Shown one piece after another: positions 13,235 to 15,561 of a stretch of 15,561 nt of DNA; the first letter of the stretch is position 1; every line of letters begins with the position of its first letter. Location: positions 1 to 15,561 of the forward strand of contig MFPT01000023.1 of NCBI GenBank assembly GCA_001782805.1, written 5' to 3'. A model generated the notes under the pieces. It saw nothing but the letters and a program-made list of their open reading frames with translations. It was not told the DNA's origin and made no database searches. Source of the DNA: Candidatus Magasanikbacteria bacterium RIFCSPHIGHO2_01_FULL_41_23. Lineage in GTDB: Bacteria > Patescibacteria > ABY1 > Magasanikbacterales > UBA922. Position numbers and translations under genes: made by a program.

Positions 13235-13257
13235 AAAATTACTTTTTTCGTAAGTAA
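13235..13257 (-). terminator. Weak terminator-like hairpin for the minus-strand gene pair
   Basis: TTACTT (13239-13244) and AAGTAA (13252-13257) form a 6-bp AT-rich stem overlapping the stop codon of the minus-strand gene. On that strand it is followed by four U residues (13238-13235). It lies between two convergent genes whose stops are 4 bases apart. The stem is weak, so function is uncertain. Confidence 0.3.
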
Positions 13258-14279
13258 CACTGAAAGTCTTTGGTCAGTAGAGGAATGACCAAAATCAAAA
13301 ATGGCACAAAGGAAAGCCAGACGCGTGTTTCGTAAATCAAACCAAAGACAATCGTAAAAATCCACAAAATAAGATACAAAAATCCCACACGATTCAATGC
13401 CGTATCGTGATTTTTGAGCGCTCGCCACGCCACAATTGGTATCGCCAGTATTATGACGTTAAATACCATATTAAGATTATACAAAGGATGTAATAATGAA
13501 AATTTAAATACTCTTAAATTATTCACCAATTGCACGGAAAAAAATTCTATACCGTTTTTCATATTGTAAAAAATTTCCGGTCCGATCTCTCGTATCAACA
13601 GAGTATTTCTTAAAAATTCAATAATCGTATATCCGACTATCAACAAAAATAACGCGGTAAAAAATTGCTTGTAACGAATTTTAAATTCCAGTTTTGATAA
13701 AATACCATTCGATTCTCTTAATCTAAAAACAGCATCAGACAACAACCATAATCCCGCAAGAATCGCGGCTTCACGATTAAATATTTCAATCATTAAAATT
13801 GAAGCGATTACCCACAGCGGTCGCGAAGTTATAATCGCCCAAATAAGCGCGGTGAAAATAATCAAATCGACCAAATCCCAAAGATATAGCCAAATTCCTT
13901 GCATCAAAATAGCGTTGAGCGCCCAACCCGCTGTCACTACGGCAAAGATCATTATGGGGGAATCCCAAATATGTTTAACTACAAAAATGAGCGCCAAGAA
14001 AAAAATTACCAATAAAATAAAGATGGTCGCCATGTACGCGTGTTCAAACGGCACATTAAATATTTTTTTTATTGACTCAGTCAAAAATGGTCCCAAAACT
14101 CGGCTCTGATAAATGCGCCAATGGGGAAGACCTTGTACCACTCCTTGTGCGGCCGCAATGTGCGCGTTAATATGTCCGCCAAAAACCAAAAGCGCAATTC
14201 TTATTTGGGTCAAAGCCAAAAAAACAGCGCACAAAAGAAAAACTCCTGGACGCAATAAGCAGAACAGATTTTTTTTCAT
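13239..14279 (-). CDS. Polytopic membrane protein of unknown function
   Basis: I do not recognise a named family. The 346-residue protein is strongly hydrophobic, with about nine or ten transmembrane segments (first ~11-32; others near 82-102, 109-127, 131-150, 155-180, 208-222, 270-285, 299-315 and 318-335). Charged or polar motifs stand out between them: YQSRVLGP (57-64), WDLVDL (134-139), FNREAA (167-172) and YETRVW (316-321). Conserved-looking Arg/Glu/Asp in a many-pass protein recall polytopic transferases of the GT-C type, but no diagnostic motif is confirmed. The gene starts 24 bases after the Tat thioredoxin-fold gene, so the two are probably one operon. It converges with the PEP-synthase-like gene. 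Confidence 0.75.
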   Translation of the reverse strand: MKKNLFCLLRPGVFLLCAVFLALTQIRIALLVFGGHINAHIAAAQGVVQGLPHWRIYQSRVLGPFLTESIKKIFNVPFEHAYMATIFILLVIFFLALIFVVKHIWDSPIMIFAVVTAGWALNAILMQGIWLYLWDLVDLIIFTALIWAIITSRPLWVIASILMIEIFNREAAILAGLWLLSDAVFRLRESNGILSKLEFKIRYKQFFTALFLLIVGYTIIEFLRNTLLIREIGPEIFYNMKNGIEFFSVQLVNNLRVFKFSLLHPLYNLNMVFNVIILAIPIVAWRALKNHDTALNRVGFLYLILWIFTIVFGLIYETRVWLSFVPFLILVIPLLTKDFQCYLRKK

Positions 14280-14296
14280 AGAGGAAATTCAACACA

Positions 14297-14325
14297 CCTC
14301 TATTTAAAATAGGGGCGTTTTTTTT
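14297..14325 (+). terminator. Terminator-like hairpin on the plus strand, antisense to the minus-strand operon
   Basis: CCTCTAT (14297-14303) pairs with ATAGGGG (14309-14315, one T.G pair) around TTAAA, followed by CG and T14318-T14325. This is a good intrinsic terminator for rightward transcription, yet both flanking genes run leftward. It overlaps the 3' end of the Tat gene, where the T tract encodes the KRKK tail. Confidence 0.5.
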
Positions 14326-15251
14326 CTCTTAACTCCCTTCCATTTAGCTCCTTTATCGTGTAACGCATTTACTCCGTGTTCTCTTCTATAGGTATCCCCA
14401 ACAGGCCTAAACATATTTGGAGATTTGTCAGATGGCGGTTTATTTTTTTGTCCTTCATCAAAATAGGATCCGCAATCTCCGTCCAAACAACGATCTATGA
14501 ATGCGTCAAAATCTGGTTGCGTCAACTCTGCACCTGTTTTAAATTCACCGACAGCGTTTTGTAGTTTAACCAATTTCCCTTTGTGCAAATAAATTATAAG
14601 TGGCAAACCAAAACTATTGACTTCTTGGTAATAACCGATAAGTTTTCTGTCTGCATAAACATCTTTCAAAAAATTCAACATAACTTTGAATCTTCCGTCG
14701 TCTACCGTGGCACCATCGACGAGATGAATGTTGGAAAAAATTACAGGAATATCCATTGCAGCAATCCTATCAGCGCCTTTTTCAAAAAACGGCTTAATAT
14801 AATTGCACGCTCCGCACCAATCAGCGGAAAAATCAATTATGACGAAGTTATTGCGAGAGGCCGAAATCATTGAATTTAAATACTCTTTTAATTTTTCGTT
14901 TTCCTTTTGGTCCGATTCTTCCTCATTTAACTCTAGACGACGAACGTTCGGACTTTGGTATATTTCTTCTGTTTCGTTTTGTTTCGTGGCTACCGGTTCT
15001 GGTTTTGTCGTCTCTGTATGTATTGGCACTGGTTTTTCTCTTGCATTTGTTCCTTCTTCTGGTACAGGCTTTTTTTGTATGGTGGGGGGCGGCGTCGTTT
15101 CTTTATTGCAACCCACTGTAAGAGCCGTGAAAGTTGCTGCTAAACCCTTGAGAAATTCTCTTCGTGTGCCAGCTGATTTTGGTTCTGGCTCTGGCTTCTC
15201 GTGGGTCCACTCTTGGTCTTGCCCAATGTTTACGAATCGTTCTCCAAACAT
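14304..15251 (-). CDS. Tat-exported thioredoxin-fold lipoprotein
   Basis: The 315-residue protein carries a twin-arginine signal: TRREFLKGLAATFTALTVGC (29-48), with R30-R31 and a hydrophobic stretch ending in a lipobox-like Cys48. A Pro/Glu/Thr-rich linker (~50-105) follows, then a short charged helix (~107-130). The thioredoxin fold spans ~134-255, with FVIIDFSADWCGACNYIKPF (active site C146-G-A-C149) and the cis-Pro region SFGLPLIIYLHKGK (213-226). A second Cys pair, C255 and C260, lies in RCLDGDCGS. A basic C-terminal tail follows. The likely role is thiol-disulfide exchange at the outer face of the membrane; direction (oxidase or reductase) and partner are unknown. The 29-residue n-region before the RR pair is long but begins at the only suitable ATG. 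It is probably cotranscribed with the downstream membrane protein gene. Confidence 0.85.
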   Translation of the reverse strand: MFGERFVNIGQDQEWTHEKPEPEPKSAGTRREFLKGLAATFTALTVGCNKETTPPPTIQKKPVPEEGTNAREKPVPIHTETTKPEPVATKQNETEEIYQSPNVRRLELNEEESDQKENEKLKEYLNSMISASRNNFVIIDFSADWCGACNYIKPFFEKGADRIAAMDIPVIFSNIHLVDGATVDDGRFKVMLNFLKDVYADRKLIGYYQEVNSFGLPLIIYLHKGKLVKLQNAVGEFKTGAELTQPDFDAFIDRCLDGDCGSYFDEGQKNKPPSDKSPNMFRPVGDTYRREHGVNALHDKGAKWKGVKRKKTPLF

Positions 15252-15521
15252 ATTCGATATTATTTTTGAATTAACGTATTATTCCTTCGTCTGTATTTTA
15301 CCATAGTCTTAAAGACGTGGCTATTCCATCGCGCTACCCTATCTTAAATGTCACTTTACTCTTAATCTTCATCAATTGACTTAAATAATCCAATGCTTTT
15401 TTGCACCAGAATTTTTCACTAAGAATAATATTTTTATTTTGTGTTTTAACAAAAACATACTACTGTCAATAAAAAATTATTTCAGCTTAATAGAAGTATG
15501 AAGGAGAAATAGAATAATTAG
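15252..15521. other. 270-bp intergenic region between the tRNA and the Tat gene
   Basis: No gene is seen. On the minus strand, TGG-TAAAAT (hexamer at 15297-15302) is an extended -10-like site about 46 bases before the Tat gene start, without a good -35. Another minus-strand TTGACA (15464-15469) is followed after 15 bases by TAAAAC (15443-15448), a suboptimal spacing. No clear Shine-Dalgarno precedes the Tat gene. Confidence 0.4.
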
Positions 15522-15561
15522 CGGACCGGACGGGGCTCGAACCCGCAACTTTCCCGACTTG
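15522..15561 (-). tRNA. tRNA gene, 3' part only, cut by the window edge; isotype not readable
   Basis: Read on the minus strand, the segment gives a T arm GCGGG-TTCGAGC-CCCGT (15546-15530) with the TTCGA loop, and an acceptor 3' strand CCGGTCC (15529-15523) with discriminator G at 15522. CCA is not encoded, so it must be added after transcription. The 5' half, with the D arm and most of the anticodon arm, lies beyond the window. Confidence 0.85.

Noticed and set aside
194..15251. TGA-as-glycine genetic code (as in some CPR lineages)
   Set aside because: ybeY and dgkA both end at TGA in the expected places and no conserved gene has an internal TGA, so the standard bacterial code fits.
15522..15561. 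Assigning an amino acid to the partial tRNA
   Set aside because: The readable bases end near the anticodon loop. Depending on the length of the variable loop the anticodon differs, so no isotype can be supported.

Overview
The window reads as a stretch of chromosome from a small-genome bacterium, most likely a member of the Candidate Phyla Radiation (Patescibacteria, Parcubacteria-like). The reasons are inferential: membrane-anchored proteins with thrombospondin type 3 (TSP3) calcium-binding repeats, a DUF5667-like segment, a compact ybeY-dgkA-ftsA-ftsZ order without the usual wall-synthesis genes, an eroded PEP-synthase-like protein, and almost no Shine-Dalgarno sequences. TGA is used as a stop (ybeY and dgkA both end in TGA), so the TGA=Gly code of Gracilibacteria/Absconditabacteria does not apply.

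Layout. 1-193: an intergenic leader with two copies of a dispersed repeat and a candidate leaderless promoter. 194-5027 (+): a tight run of five genes, namely three surface or membrane proteins that each carry TSP3 repeats (a secreted IPT/LamG protein and two single-pass proteins), then YbeY (rRNA maturation) and DgkA (lipid kinase), the last two overlapping by 4 bp. 5024-7806 (+): the division genes ftsA and ftsZ. ftsA has a strong extended -10 promoter overlapping the dgkA stop. ftsA and ftsZ are separated by a small palindromic element, an intrinsic-terminator-like hairpin and a new -10 box. 7807-8249: a repeat-rich intergenic island holding three kinds of repeat in a row. 8250-13234 (+): nrdR, a small membrane protein, pyruvate kinase, and an 877-residue PEP-synthase-like protein that appears to have lost key catalytic residues and continues into a lipoprotein-like membrane and extracytoplasmic part. 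13239-15251 (-): a polytopic membrane protein and, upstream of it, a Tat-exported thioredoxin-fold lipoprotein, convergent with the previous block. 15522-15561 (-): the 3' end of a tRNA gene cut by the window edge.

The genes combine ordinary housekeeping (division, rRNA processing, nucleotide-reduction control, terminal glycolysis) with envelope proteins. The least ordinary content is (i) a family of small palindromes of the form CCCGAG...CGAGGG, four copies, two of them inside open reading frames and translated in frame; (ii) the pyruvate-kinase-linked degenerate PEP synthase fused to a membrane/extracytoplasmic domain; (iii) the repeat island between ftsZ and nrdR; (iv) the triple TSP3 cluster leading into the division genes. 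All assignments rest on reading the sequence and remembered family motifs; no database search was run.
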